Source: Lysinibacillus pinottii (GTDB taxonomy: Bacteria; Bacillota; Bacilli; Bacillales_A; Planococcaceae). From it: DNA of 64,000 nucleotides. A model generated the notes under the pieces. That model made no database searches and was not told the DNA's origin. It was given only the letters and a program-made list of their open reading frames with translations. The translations under genes and the position numbers were made by a program. Shown here one piece after another: positions 7,130-16,173 of the stretch. The first letter of the stretch is position 1; every line of letters begins with the position of its first letter. The DNA lies in contig NZ_JANTOO010000017.1 in the NCBI RefSeq assembly GCF_024753545.1, forward strand, positions 1-64,000, given 5' to 3'.

Positions 7130-7939
7130 TTAGGTTAAACGGGCATTACGACTCACTTTACAAACCATTCTCATTAACGCTTTGTGTAGAAAAGGAAAAA
7201 TAGTAAAAATAACATCCATTGTTTTGCGCATTGGCATTGGACAAATGATAGGCTTATTTTGATGAACACCTTCTATAGCAATTTTTGCAATTCGCTGAGG
7301 TGAGATCATTTTTTGCTGCTGTAATTGTTTGGTGATAATTGATTTATCCATATGAATCGCTTTGGCGTTATCGAAAATAGGTGTATCCACAAACGTTGGA
7401 CATAAGGCACTCACCTTAATCCCAAATTCCTCAGCCTCATAGTGTAGAGAGGTCGTTAATCCTATAACAGCATGTTTGGTAGTAGCGTATGCAGAAGAAA
7501 AAGGAGAAGGTCCTAACCCTGCAGCTGATGAGGTATTGATGATATGTCCAAAACCTTGTTTTTTCATAAGTGAATAACCTAGTTGAGTACCATAAATGAC
7601 ACCCCACAAATTAATAGCCATAATTTCCTTCCAATCCTCAATAGTCGTTTCACCCAGCTCTCCGTACATAGCAATTCCAGCATTATTAAACAGATAATCT
7701 ATCCGATGATATTCTTCAATTACACCATGAATGACAGATGCTACACTATTGTAATCGGTTACATTTAGTGGTACAAATTTTGCATGAACAGCATCTTTAT
7801 TTAACTGTGCTTCTAACATACGACCTTCTTGTTCTTGAATATCAGCAATAATGACAAATATATGTCGAGTAATTAATTCCTGGCAAATGGCCTTTCCTAT
7901 CCCTGATACACCACCTGTAACAACAGCAATCTTTTTCAT
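7130..7939 (-). CDS. Short-chain dehydrogenase/reductase
   Basis: 269 residues, classical SDR. The Rossmann motif TGGVSGIG spans 8-15, NNAG is at 85-88, and the catalytic residues are S138, Y151 and K155 (YATTK). An NAD(P)-dependent oxidoreductase; the substrate cannot be read from the sequence. The C-terminal 60 residues are hydrophobic and basic (IFTIFPFLHKALMRMV), suggesting membrane association and a lipid-like substrate. It is the last gene of a TetR-GDSL hydrolase-SDR operon (3-bp gap to the hydrolase), which supports an acyl-chain or ester-related role (inference). Confidence 0.88.
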   Translation of the reverse strand: MKKIAVVTGGVSGIGKAICQELITRHIFVIIADIQEQEGRMLEAQLNKDAVHAKFVPLNVTDYNSVASVIHGVIEEYHRIDYLFNNAGIAMYGELGETTIEDWKEIMAINLWGVIYGTQLGYSLMKKQGFGHIINTSSAAGLGPSPFSSAYATTKHAVIGLTTSLHYEAEEFGIKVSALCPTFVDTPIFDNAKAIHMDKSIITKQLQQQKMISPQRIAKIAIEGVHQNKPIICPMPMRKTMDVIFTIFPFLHKALMRMVCKVSRNARLT

Positions 7940-7942
7940 TTT

Positions 7943-8644
7943 TTAGGACCTCCCGATTTTGTCTCCTTCGTTTGCATAATGTTCAATGATAGAGCTATAT
8001 TGCTGTGCCACTATATCAGCACCTTTACTATTTAAATGAACGCCATCCATAGTTACATGTAGCCCTCTTTTTTGAGATAATTTATCGATGCGTAAAGGAT
8101 TTTTGTAAAATAAAACATCTAGTAGAACTCTCATTACACTCGTATTAATAAAGCTTGAGCAGTCCAAATGTTCTAAATGCTCTTTAAAGAGATTTTGCAT
8201 ATTCACAAAATAAACATTGCCGGATTTCAATGCAATAGACTCCATAACGGACGTTAGCTCTTTTACTTCGTTGTTAGAGTGATTTTGAAGATCTTCTCCT
8301 ACTAATGCTGGAGATACTAGCACAACATTTTTAGAAGCGGTATGTGCTTTCTCTAATACTTTGAGGCAGTACTCTTCGAATTCTATATGATCCTTCGTCA
8401 CGGGTTGTGCTTGCACCTTTAATAATTTTGAATAGACGTCATTGACGCCTACCCAAAGAAAAAGGAGATCATAGGAGGATTGGAGTGGCGTTTTTTCCAA
8501 GCGAGTAAATAAACTTTTAATCGTCTCGCCTGGATTCCCAAGATTGTCAAATGAAATATGAGGATATTGCAGTTTTAAAAGATTATAAAATGAAACTCCT
8601 GGACGACCTTCTGTTAAGCTATCACCTATTAAACCTACTTTCAT
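7943..8644 (-). CDS. SGNH/GDSL-type hydrolase
   Basis: 233 residues. Block I GDSLTEG (7-13, Ser nucleophile at 9), a Gly in LGNPGET, Asn in WVGVNDVY and the C-terminal DGVHLN (Asp and His) complete the SGNH catalytic set. No signal peptide, so probably cytoplasmic. The family includes esterases, thioesterases and lysophospholipases. It sits between the TetR regulator and the SDR, with the TetR stop directly adjacent. Confidence 0.85.
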   Translation of the reverse strand: MKVGLIGDSLTEGRPGVSFYNLLKLQYPHISFDNLGNPGETIKSLFTRLEKTPLQSSYDLLFLWVGVNDVYSKLLKVQAQPVTKDHIEFEEYCLKVLEKAHTASKNVVLVSPALVGEDLQNHSNNEVKELTSVMESIALKSGNVYFVNMQNLFKEHLEHLDCSSFINTSVMRVLLDVLFYKNPLRIDKLSQKRGLHVTMDGVHLNSKGADIVAQQYSSIIEHYANEGDKIGRS

Positions 8645-9241
8645 TTAAATCCCACCTTTTTTAATTTCTTTTAAGAAAATCGTTATTGCTTGTTGAAAGA
8701 GTGGTTCTAATGATTTCAAATGTTGAGTATTGGTAAGCTGACATAATCCGCCTAGCCATGTGCCTAGTAAGACGGTCCAAGTATCTACATCGCCATGAAC
8801 AAATTCGTTTTGGTCGATGCCCTCTTGAAGAATTACACGATAAGCATTCATAGGTGTAATAGCTAAATTGAATAACTGCTGTATAGATTCGGGGGTTGAT
8901 TTAGGATTAGATGCCAGTTCCTGACCTGATTTTAGTAAAGGTGTTTGATACTCATAGAGGACATGTAGGGCCATACCATACAATTTTTCTGTTGATGTGG
9001 TGTATGAAGATTCTTTTTGCAACCATTTGTCATGCCAATTTTTCATTGATTGCTGCGCTAAAAGCACAAATAACTTTTCCTTATTTTCGAAATGATAATA
9101 AATATGTCCTTTACTGTAACCAGAAACCTTCGAAATATCGCCAACAGATGTTTGATTATAGCCATGTTGAGAAAATAATTGGGTGGCATGTTTGATAATT
9201 TCAAGCTTTGCCTTGTCACTGTCATAGCGTCTTTTATTCAA
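8645..9241 (-). CDS. TetR-family transcriptional regulator
   Basis: 198 residues. The N-terminal TetR DNA-binding domain (about 10-57) shows the expected pattern AxxLFxxxGYxxTSVxDIxxxxGxSKGHIYYHFxxKEKL; the C-terminal part is a ligand domain with a TetR_C-type pattern. The start is TTG, seven bases after AAGGAG; no ATG is suitably placed. It is the promoter-proximal gene of the operon with the hydrolase and SDR, and a palindromic site lies between its -10 and its start, so auto-repression is likely. Confidence 0.88.
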   Translation of the reverse strand: MNKRRYDSDKAKLEIIKHATQLFSQHGYNQTSVGDISKVSGYSKGHIYYHFENKEKLFVLLAQQSMKNWHDKWLQKESSYTTSTEKLYGMALHVLYEYQTPLLKSGQELASNPKSTPESIQQLFNLAITPMNAYRVILQEGIDQNEFVHGDVDTWTVLLGTWLGGLCQLTNTQHLKSLEPLFQQAITIFLKEIKKGGI

Positions 9242-9261
9242 TGTTGTACTCCTTTAATGAT

Positions 9262-9288
9262 TTGAACAATCGTTCTAATTTAATTATA
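9262..9288 (-). promoter_or_regulatory. Promoter and palindromic operator of the TetR operon
   Basis: On the minus strand a TATAAT -10 (9283-9288) is followed by the inverted repeat GAAC-N4-GTTC (9264-9275, slightly longer with mismatches). The position downstream of the -10 is typical of TetR self-repression. Confidence 0.55.
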
Positions 9289-9403
9289 CATAATTTTCTA
9301 ATTAAATAAATAGGTAAAATTTTTATTTGAAATACGGTTGGAAAGGAAGGAAATTCCAATTGTTTGTTGAATTATTTGTTATGCTTAAAAAAGGGGGATT
9401 TGT

Positions 9404-9763
9404 ATGGGAAGAGTGATTGGCTTTGAATTAAATAGTCAGGAACCGAAGAAAGCGGCAGCTTTTTATAGCTAAGTGTTTGGCTGGAGGATAGCGGCTCCAA
9501 ATTGGGATTATTGGCCAGTTACAACTGGGCATGAAAGCAAAATTGGGATTAATGGTGGTATTAGCAAAGGACCTAGTGATTATCCACATGGTACACGAAT
9601 TCAGATTGAAGTGGATGCAATGGATGAAGTTATTGAGCAGGCAACCAGCAATGGGGCTACTATTTTACGTGGAAAAATGGAGTTTGAGGACTTTTATCTT
9701 GCTTATTTGATGGATCCGACTGGCATAGAAATTGGATTAATTCAACATAAAAATAACGAATAA
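9404..9763 (+). pseudogene. VOC (glyoxalase/bleomycin-resistance fold) gene with an in-frame stop
   Basis: Reading from ATG 9404 (after AAGGGGGA) gives MGRVIGFELNSQEPKKAAAF and on to YS, then TAA at 9470-9472, then the same frame continues with VFGWRIAAPNWDYWPVTTG to the stop at 9761. Family members have a charged residue at this point (FYxKVFGW or FYxEVFGW), so a single base change (AAA/AAG/GAA to TAA) explains the break. The product would be a VOC-fold protein of about 119 residues. Either a recent nonsense mutation, a read-through codon or a sequencing error. A GTG at 9473 could restart translation, but would drop the first strand of the fold. Confidence 0.8.
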
Positions 9764-9845
9764 AGTCTCTTTCAGAAGAGTCTTTTTTCATTTTTAGCAT
9801 AACTACACGTCTTTATGGGTAAAGAATCGATGGAGGAGGGATAAT

Positions 9846-10931
9846 GTGAGGAACATATTGAAATTAGTATGTTTGATCCTGATAGCGATTGGCATAATAC
9901 CGAGGGAAGTGCAGGCAGCCAGCTTTAAAGATTTAACGGATGATACCTTGATGACAGAAATCCATTATTTAGTAGAGCAGGATATTGTGAAGGGCTATTC
10001 CAATCAGTTATTCAAGCCGAATGATTATGTAACGAAAGCACAGGTAGCTGTTATGCTAACACGTGCTTTGGGGCTAAACACAATCAACATACAAAACCCC
10101 AATTATCAGGATGTAACGCCAGCTAATAAATACTACAAAGAAATAGCTGCTGTACAAAAAAAAGGAATATTTGATGCAGCCCATAAATTTAACCCAGATG
10201 CACCGTTAACTAGAGCGGAAATGGCTATTGTGCTAAATAGGGCTTTCAAATTAAAAGGGTCAGATCCTTATTATTTTACAGATGTGACGGAGCAGACATA
10301 TGGTTATAAAGAAATTTTAACACTGGCTCATAATCATTTGGTAAGGGGCTATGAGAATGGTGAGTTTAAACCTAATGCTCCTGTTACACGTGCCCACTTC
10401 TCAGCTTTTTTAGCGCGAGCATTGACTCTTTCTAAGCCTAGTTTGCTAAAGGACCCCGCGTTTGTTTATACGTATGGCTATTATTCTTTAAGTGACCATA
10501 AGCGGTATACCTTGAGCTATCAATATAAGCAACATGACGGTAAAAATGATGTATGGACAGTCAAAAATATTAGCACAGGACAAACTCTTTCTGATGAGCT
10601 TTTATATGGTCATGATCGTGTATATGGTCAAGCCATTGCTAGTGACGCTAATACACATTATGATTTATATATGGAACTACCACTTAGAATAGGGGTTATT
10701 TTACATGAAGATGATCCAGGGGTTACTGCAGGAGAACGAGTAACTGTAAAATCAACGAATGGTACAGTACAAGCTGGAGAAGTGCAATATACGGGTGTAA
10801 TTATAGTAGAGAAAAGGTCAGTATATAGTGATGTGGTAAAAACTTATTATTTCGTAGATGATATTGGTTTAGTCAAGGAACTACACAATGATAAAGTTGT
10901 ATTTGAACTATTCAATCGGACAATGAAATAA
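9846..10931 (+). CDS. S-layer homology (SLH) domain surface protein
   Basis: 361 residues. Signal peptide 1-24 ends at EVQA-A. Three SLH repeats follow (about 26-75, 84-135, 142-192; ITRAE-like motifs appear as VTKAQVAVMLTRA, LTRAEMAIVLNRA, VTRAHFSAFLARA). The remaining 165 residues have no family I recognise. SLH triplets bind pyruvylated secondary cell-wall polysaccharide, so the protein is held at the cell surface. The start is GTG, five bases after GGAGGAGGG; the overlapping ATG is followed directly by TGA. Confidence 0.85.
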   Translation: MRNILKLVCLILIAIGIIPREVQAASFKDLTDDTLMTEIHYLVEQDIVKGYSNQLFKPNDYVTKAQVAVMLTRALGLNTINIQNPNYQDVTPANKYYKEIAAVQKKGIFDAAHKFNPDAPLTRAEMAIVLNRAFKLKGSDPYYFTDVTEQTYGYKEILTLAHNHLVRGYENGEFKPNAPVTRAHFSAFLARALTLSKPSLLKDPAFVYTYGYYSLSDHKRYTLSYQYKQHDGKNDVWTVKNISTGQTLSDELLYGHDRVYGQAIASDANTHYDLYMELPLRIGVILHEDDPGVTAGERVTVKSTNGTVQAGEVQYTGVIIVEKRSVYSDVVKTYYFVDDIGLVKELHNDKVVFELFNRTMK

Positions 10932-10937
10932 TCAGGA

Positions 10938-10974
10938 AAGGAAAGCAAGCCACTGATGGACTCGCTTTCCTTTA
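10938..10974. terminator. Bidirectional terminator
   Basis: Stem AAAGGAAAGC / GCTTTCCTTT between the convergent SLH gene and the N-acetyltransferase gene; the hairpin reaches the stop of the latter. Confidence 0.8.
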
Positions 10975-11718
10975 TTGTTGTAAAGAGATATGAAAAAAGC
11001 GCTGTAGAGCTTGCAGCCATTCCTTCTCAGTGTTTGTTGTATAGGTAGTTAAGGATTGCCCTTCGTAAATTCTAAATTCATTGTTCATCATCGTGTGACG
11101 TCCACGAGTAGTTCGAATCATGGCAATTTTATTTTTTTGTTTAGAGAGTCGTGGGGCAAATTTTGCATCATTTGCATCATCATGAAAACAATAAAGCAAA
11201 CGCCATTGTTGCTTGGTTAGTTCAAAAAGCATCCAACCATTTTCTTCATCATACTCTACTTTATACAATTCTCGGCCTTCGCGATGCTGATATCCTGCTA
11301 TTAACGGTACTGGTTTACAAGGCGCTAAAGCACCAACGCCTACATCTGAAATATAGGATTGTTTTGCATCTTTTACTAGTAATAGCTGGTGCATGGGTAT
11401 ATCTTCAGGAGGAGAGTGTTCTTCAACATTACGCCAAAACTGAGCATAGCGGTTGGTAACTGAAAAGCCGAGCTCCCGTAAAAGCCAGCTAAATAAAATA
11501 TTCAGTTCAAAACAATTGCCCCCACGTCTTTCTATAATAATCTTTTGAAATAAATCAGGAATAGAGAATGAGATACCGAGGTTCAAGGCAACATCTAAAT
11601 TTTCATAGGGAATCGTCAATAGATGCTTTGTTTGTAGCTGTCCAAGTAGTTGGACGGTAGGCTCTAAGGTTCCTTGAAATTGAATATGCTGTAAATATTG
11701 CTGAATCTGTGCATTCAT
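10972..11718 (-). CDS. Arylamine N-acetyltransferase
   Basis: 248 residues, slightly shorter than the usual 255-280. The Cys-His-Asp triad is visible: C69 in RRGGNCFELN, H110 in PMHQLLL and D125 in SDVGVG. The N-terminal helical part contains IPYENLDV, typical of NAT enzymes. It transfers acetyl from acetyl-CoA to arylamines and hydrazines in the cytoplasm. The ATG has GAGG seven bases upstream. Monocistronic. Confidence 0.9.
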   Translation of the reverse strand: MNAQIQQYLQHIQFQGTLEPTVQLLGQLQTKHLLTIPYENLDVALNLGISFSIPDLFQKIIIERRGGNCFELNILFSWLLRELGFSVTNRYAQFWRNVEEHSPPEDIPMHQLLLVKDAKQSYISDVGVGALAPCKPVPLIAGYQHREGRELYKVEYDEENGWMLFELTKQQWRLLYCFHDDANDAKFAPRLSKQKNKIAMIRTTRGRHTMMNNEFRIYEGQSLTTYTTNTEKEWLQALQRFFHISLQQ

Positions 11719-11904
11719 AAAATCGCCTCACTTCCTTATTAATAACATAACCGAAACAGCATCAGAATACACGCATAATATTAAGAGGGAAATGATAGAA
11801 AAATAGCTAAATAACTTGTAGAATTAATATATTAGCTACTATAAAGTGAAATATTTCCCAGTATAGTTAATGAATAAGAAATTAAGGTAGGTATGATAAG
11901 GAAA

Positions 11905-12618
11905 ATGAAATGGATCGAAGTCAATACATATGACGAAATGAGCGAAGTGGCCGCAAATATTTTTTTAAAGCAAATACAGAAGAAGCCCAATAGTGTTCTA
12001 GGATTAGCAACTGGTGGTTCACCTGTAGGAATGTATAAAGAATTAGTAGCGCGATATCAAGCCGGTCAATTAACATTTAAGGATGTACAAACTTTTAATT
12101 TAGACGAATATGTAGGTCTTAAGCGCTCAAGTCCTGCAAGTTATTGGACTTTCATGCACAACAATCTATTTAATGGTGTAAATATTAAACAAGAAAATAT
12201 ACATTTGCCAAATGGTGAGGCAGAGGATTTAGCTGCTGAATGCAAGGCATATGATGCAAGGATTGATGCAGCAGGAGGTATTGATTTACAGCTTCTTGGA
12301 ATTGGCGTAAATGGTCATATAGGTTTTAATGAGCCAGGTACACCGTTCGATTCGATGACGAATATTGTTGAATTAACGGAATCGACAAGAACAGAAAATG
12401 CGATTTACTTTGATGACGCAGCAGATGTCCCAATACATGCCATTACGATGGGTATTCAATCGATTATGAAGGCGAAGGAAATTGTCCTGATTGCCTTTGG
12501 TGAAAAGAAGATGGAGGCCATCCAAAAATTAAAAAGTGGCCATATTACTGAAGATTTCCCTGCAAGCCAATTATTAAAACATCCTAACGTCACGATTATT
12601 TATGGCGGTACCAATTAA
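11905..12618 (+). CDS. nagB: Glucosamine-6-phosphate deaminase
   Basis: 237 residues. Converts glucosamine-6-phosphate to fructose-6-phosphate and ammonia. Motifs include GLATGGSPVGMY (phosphate binding), NLDEYVGL, LGIGVNGHIGFNEPG (catalytic His) and a C-terminal AFGEKK. The frame is open from an ATG at 11893, but homologues begin at MKxxE, so ATG 11905 is preferred; neither start has an ideal ribosome site (AAGG precedes 11905 by three bases). It stands alone, without nagA or a GntR regulator in the window. Confidence 0.94.
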   Translation: MKWIEVNTYDEMSEVAANIFLKQIQKKPNSVLGLATGGSPVGMYKELVARYQAGQLTFKDVQTFNLDEYVGLKRSSPASYWTFMHNNLFNGVNIKQENIHLPNGEAEDLAAECKAYDARIDAAGGIDLQLLGIGVNGHIGFNEPGTPFDSMTNIVELTESTRTENAIYFDDAADVPIHAITMGIQSIMKAKEIVLIAFGEKKMEAIQKLKSGHITEDFPASQLLKHPNVTIIYGGTN

Positions 12619-12623
12619 CAATA

Positions 12624-12669
12624 AAAAGCAAAGCCTTCTTATGATTGAAGTCTTTGCTTTCTTGTTTTT
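12624..12669 (+). terminator. Terminator of nagB
   Basis: Stem AAAGCAAAG..CTTC / GAAG.CTTTGCTTT followed by TTGTTTTT. The 12670-12914 gap contains no further gene. Confidence 0.75.
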
Positions 12670-12914
12670 CTGATTACCATATGAGCAAGGAATATACGCT
12701 CCAGCAAATTACTGCTACAATAACAATTAAATCAACCTTGTTGAAGAGAAAGGTTACTGTTCAAGAGTCTGAAGGTTCCTATCGCTAGAATGTCGATAGT
12801 TTCTCCTCAAGAAGTAAATGATCGTATAGAATCATGGGAAGAAGAGGCAATAATAGATAAGTGCCTCACATCAGTATAGAGGCAAGCTTAAGGAAAATAA
12901 GAGGAGGAATGAAC

Positions 12915-13817
12915 GTGAAAAATACCGTACCACGTTTACAAAAGGGAGATCTAGTTGGTGTAGTTGCCCTATCAAGTGTAGTAAATCATGAAAAGCTAGG
13001 GGACGCATTATCTTTTTTAGACGAGTTGGGTCTTCACTATATTGTAGGGGATACGATCCATGCAACGCATGATTATTTAGCTGGTAGTGATGAAGTTAGG
13101 CTAGCTGATTTTCATGAAATGGTAAAAAATCCTGAAGTGAAAGCTATTTTTTGTGTAAAGGGTGGCTATGGCTCTGCTCGCATAGCTGAAAAAATTGATT
13201 ATACGTTATTAGAGGAAAATCCAAAAATTTTCTGGGGCTTTTCAGATATTACCTATTTGCATTGTGCGATCAATGAGTACGCCAATTTAGTAACATTCCA
13301 TGGACCTATGTTAATGGCGGCCAATAAAATGGATGAACTATCGAAGAAAATGTTTGTACAATTATTTTCCCCCATTGAAATACAATACACGGAGTCAATT
13401 TCTCCTTTAACAACCATTGCTGGAGGGGTGGCACGCGGTGAATTAATAGGAGGAAATCTGTATCGTCTTGTCAGCACATTAGGCACTAAATTTGAGATAC
13501 AAACAGAAGGTAAGATTTTATTGATAGAGGAGTTAGCAGAATCCATTCCTAATATTGATTCGATGTTACAGCAATTAAAGCAAGCTAGGAAAATTGAGCA
13601 ACTAGCAGGTGTTGTCATTGGTTCCTTTACACAAACAGAAGCGAATGAAACAGCCTTACATAATTTAATGAAAGAGTATTTTGGAGACTTAGGTATTCCT
13701 GTTGTGGCAGGTTTTAAAATAGGACATGAATCAACCAATGTAGGCATTCCCTTGGGGGTAGACGCCTATTTAGATGCAGAGGAAAAAGTGTTGAAGATAT
13801 TACCAGGTGTGTATTGA
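12915..13817 (+). CDS. LD-carboxypeptidase, S66 family (LdcA/MccF-like)
   Basis: 300 residues. Serine peptidase cleaving the L,D bond of the murein tetrapeptide or, in MccF-type members, inactivating peptide-nucleotide antibiotics. Visible motifs are KGGYGSARI, the nucleophile elbow WGFSDITYLH and the C-terminal GHESTNVGIPLG containing the catalytic His. There is no signal peptide, so it is cytoplasmic. The start is GTG seven bases after GAGGAGG; the in-frame ATG two codons earlier is too close to the ribosome site. A cytidine/blasticidin deaminase-like gene follows 22 bp downstream, so the two are probably co-transcribed. Confidence 0.87.
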   Translation: MKNTVPRLQKGDLVGVVALSSVVNHEKLGDALSFLDELGLHYIVGDTIHATHDYLAGSDEVRLADFHEMVKNPEVKAIFCVKGGYGSARIAEKIDYTLLEENPKIFWGFSDITYLHCAINEYANLVTFHGPMLMAANKMDELSKKMFVQLFSPIEIQYTESISPLTTIAGGVARGELIGGNLYRLVSTLGTKFEIQTEGKILLIEELAESIPNIDSMLQQLKQARKIEQLAGVVIGSFTQTEANETALHNLMKEYFGDLGIPVVAGFKIGHESTNVGIPLGVDAYLDAEEKVLKILPGVY

Positions 13818-13839
13818 CTATAGGGAGATGTTAAATGAT

Positions 13840-14241
13840 ATGGATATTGAGAAAAAGCTCTATGAGGCAGCCGTCCAATTAGTGGAGAAAAGATATCCGT
13901 CAGGATGGGGTGGAGCGGCGGCTTTGTATTCGGAGGACGGGCATATTTTAACTAGTGTTGCACCAGAGGTCATCAATGCAGCTACTGAATTATGTATGGA
14001 AACGGGTGCTATTCTGGAGGCACATAAATTGAATACAAAGGTGACACATTCGATTTGTGTTGCTAGAGAAAATGAAAAATCTAAATTCGTAGTACTGACA
14101 CCCTGTGGGGTCTGCCAAGAAAGACTCTTTTATTGGGGAGAGAATGTGAAAGCAGCAGTTACGAATACAGACGATACACTACTATTTAAAACTTTAAAAG
14201 AGATACAACCCTATCATTGGTATAAGGCCTATGAACAATAA
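13840..14241 (+). CDS. Cytidine deaminase-like protein (blasticidin-S deaminase type)
   Basis: 133 residues. Zinc-dependent deaminase fold with the C-x-E element (LCMETGAIL: Cys as zinc ligand, Glu as proton shuttle) and the PCxxC element (TPCGVCQERL). The Cys-based first ligand and the C-terminal length resemble blasticidin-S deaminase and small tetrameric cytidine deaminases. ATG 13840 (MDIEKKLY) is chosen; ATG 13828 abuts the ribosome site GGGAG and the GTG overlapping the previous gene is unlikely. Forms a two-gene unit with the S66 peptidase. Confidence 0.82.
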   Translation: MDIEKKLYEAAVQLVEKRYPSGWGGAAALYSEDGHILTSVAPEVINAATELCMETGAILEAHKLNTKVTHSICVARENEKSKFVVLTPCGVCQERLFYWGENVKAAVTNTDDTLLFKTLKEIQPYHWYKAYEQ

Positions 14242-14245
14242 TGCA

Positions 14246-14280
14246 AAAAAGACGTTACATAAAAATGTAATGTCTTTTTA
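14246..14280. terminator. Bidirectional terminator
   Basis: Stem AAAAAGACGTTACAT / ATGTAATGTCTTTTT (one mismatch) between the deaminase and catalase genes, with T tracts on both strands. Confidence 0.85.
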
Positions 14281-14288
14281 CGTTTGCC

Positions 14289-15875
14289 TTAATAAGGCTC
14301 AGCATTATGGCCTTTATCTATCGCATTTTGAGGGGCTTGATCTCCATCAATATTGCCAAGTGGCTTTGAAGTTGAGGATTCCTTTCTAGCCTTATGCAAC
14401 CCTTCTTTTAGCAAACGACCATATTCTTCATCTGCTTCTTCCGCAAGTGCAATCATGGCATTTTGTATCTCCATATGACAGACCGATAAATCACGAATTA
14501 AATTGGCAAGCAGTTCATCGCGCTCCCATTGCTCAAAGTTACGATAAGTTTCGCCAGCTTGCTTGGTATTACTTTGACGGTCAATGGATTCTCGAACAAG
14601 GTTGCCTTCTACATATGGAGTATATTCCTTACCATCCTGTGTTGCTTCCTTTAAGCCATTTAACATGGAGGGCTCATAATTAATATGTGGATTTTGACCA
14701 GGTGCTAAATCTCGTTTATACATCATTTGCCCACCGCTTTGATTGGTTGCTACACGTTTTTTTGGCGCATTAATTGGCAATTGAAGATAGTTAGCTCCTA
14801 CACGATGACGCTGTGTATCCGAATAAGAGAATGTACGACCTTGCAACATTTTATCATCAGAGAAATCTAAGCCATCGACTAGTACGCCCGTACCGAAAGT
14901 AGCTTGTTCTACCTCTGCAAAATAGTCCTCAGGATTTTTGTTTAACACCATTTTACCGACTGGATACCATGGGAATTGATCGTTTGGCCAAAGCTTTGTG
15001 TCATCCAATGGATCAAAATCAAGCTCAGGATGTGGACCATCCTCCATAATTTGAACATGTAACTCCCATTCAGGAAATTCTTCACGTTCAATCGCATCAT
15101 ATAAATCCTGTGTGGCATGATTAAAATTTTTCTGCTGAATTTCTTCTGCTTCTTTTTGTGTTAAGTTTTTAATGCCCTGAAGTGGTTCCCAGTGATATTT
15201 GACGAGGACCCCTTTGCCTTCCTGATTAACCCACTTATACGTATTGACGCCAGAGCCCTGCATCATACGATAGTTAGCTGGAATACCCCAAGGTGAATAT
15301 ACAAATGTAACCATATGGAAGGATTCTGGTGAGCTAGCACAAAAATCAAAGAAACGTTCAACGTTCTGAATATTAGTAATAGGATCAGGCTTAAATGCAT
15401 GAATCATGTCAGGGAATTTCATGGCATCACGGATAAAGAAGATTTTTAAATTATTACCAACTAAATCCCAGTTGCCATCCTCTGTATAAAATTTTACAGC
15501 AAAGCCTCGTGGATCTCGTAATGTTTCAGGAGAGTGTCCACCATGTATAACCGTTGAAAAACGGACAAATACAGGTGTTTTTTTTCCTTTATCCTGAAAG
15601 ACCTTTGCCCGAGTATATTTAGAAATAGGTTCATTGCCTACTACACCATATGTTTCAAAATAACCATGTGCACCAGCACCGCGAGCATGAACAACTCGTT
15701 CCGGTACTCGCTCCCTGTCAAAATGACTTATCTTCTCTAGAAAATCATAATTTTCAAGTGTTGCAGGACCGCGATTACTGACTGTTCGTAAATTTTGATT
15801 GTTAGTAATGGGATGCCCCTGTCGATTTGTCAATGTTGTATCTTGATCATGTGTTGAATCATTTTTCTGCGTCAT
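14289..15875 (-). CDS. Monofunctional haem catalase (KatX-like)
   Basis: 528 residues, small-subunit clade. Decomposes hydrogen peroxide. The catalytic His is in RVVHARGAGAHGYF, the distal Asn in WDLVGNN, and the haem-ligand Tyr in FSYSDTQRHR. The segment RFSTVIHGGHSPETLRDPRG differs from the usual AGExGSxDTxRD and resembles KatX-type catalases as I recall them. The frame is open 20 codons further upstream, but ATG 15875 (MTQKNDST) lies behind GAAAGGGG and matches the family start. Monocistronic; no PerR box was recognised. Confidence 0.93.
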   Translation of the reverse strand: MTQKNDSTHDQDTTLTNRQGHPITNNQNLRTVSNRGPATLENYDFLEKISHFDRERVPERVVHARGAGAHGYFETYGVVGNEPISKYTRAKVFQDKGKKTPVFVRFSTVIHGGHSPETLRDPRGFAVKFYTEDGNWDLVGNNLKIFFIRDAMKFPDMIHAFKPDPITNIQNVERFFDFCASSPESFHMVTFVYSPWGIPANYRMMQGSGVNTYKWVNQEGKGVLVKYHWEPLQGIKNLTQKEAEEIQQKNFNHATQDLYDAIEREEFPEWELHVQIMEDGPHPELDFDPLDDTKLWPNDQFPWYPVGKMVLNKNPEDYFAEVEQATFGTGVLVDGLDFSDDKMLQGRTFSYSDTQRHRVGANYLQLPINAPKKRVATNQSGGQMMYKRDLAPGQNPHINYEPSMLNGLKEATQDGKEYTPYVEGNLVRESIDRQSNTKQAGETYRNFEQWERDELLANLIRDLSVCHMEIQNAMIALAEEADEEYGRLLKEGLHKARKESSTSKPLGNIDGDQAPQNAIDKGHNAEPY

Positions 15876-15960
15876 CGTATGACCCCTTTCCAATAGATAC
15901 GTCCATTTTGTCCTTGAAAGGGGTAATTTAGACATAGGGAATTTTTACATATTCGCTAAT

Positions 15961-15996
15961 AAAAAAAGCTCTCCATACATAAATGTAGGAGAGCCT
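15961..15996 (-). terminator. Terminator of the B3/4-domain operon
   Basis: Minus-strand stem GCTCTCC..ACAT / ATGT.TGGAGAGC followed by seven Ts. The 15997-16173 stretch holds no gene. Confidence 0.8.
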
Positions 15997-16173
15997 TGGA
16001 TGGTGTTTTCAAATGGAATCAAGTTTTTTGAGTATGGCCTTTACCTATAGTTGGTCATTAGTCATGGGTCATACAGTAACAGGTAACTTGTTATTGGTTT
16101 TAATCTAATTAGCCGTAAAGCTAAATTTGAAAACAGCACATCCAACTCGGTTTGGAGTCTCACCGCCCCGAGA

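Noticed and set aside
13253..13747. A 164-codon open frame antisense to the S66 peptidase gene
   Set aside because: Lies fully within a clear coding region; low-complexity composition and no ribosome site.
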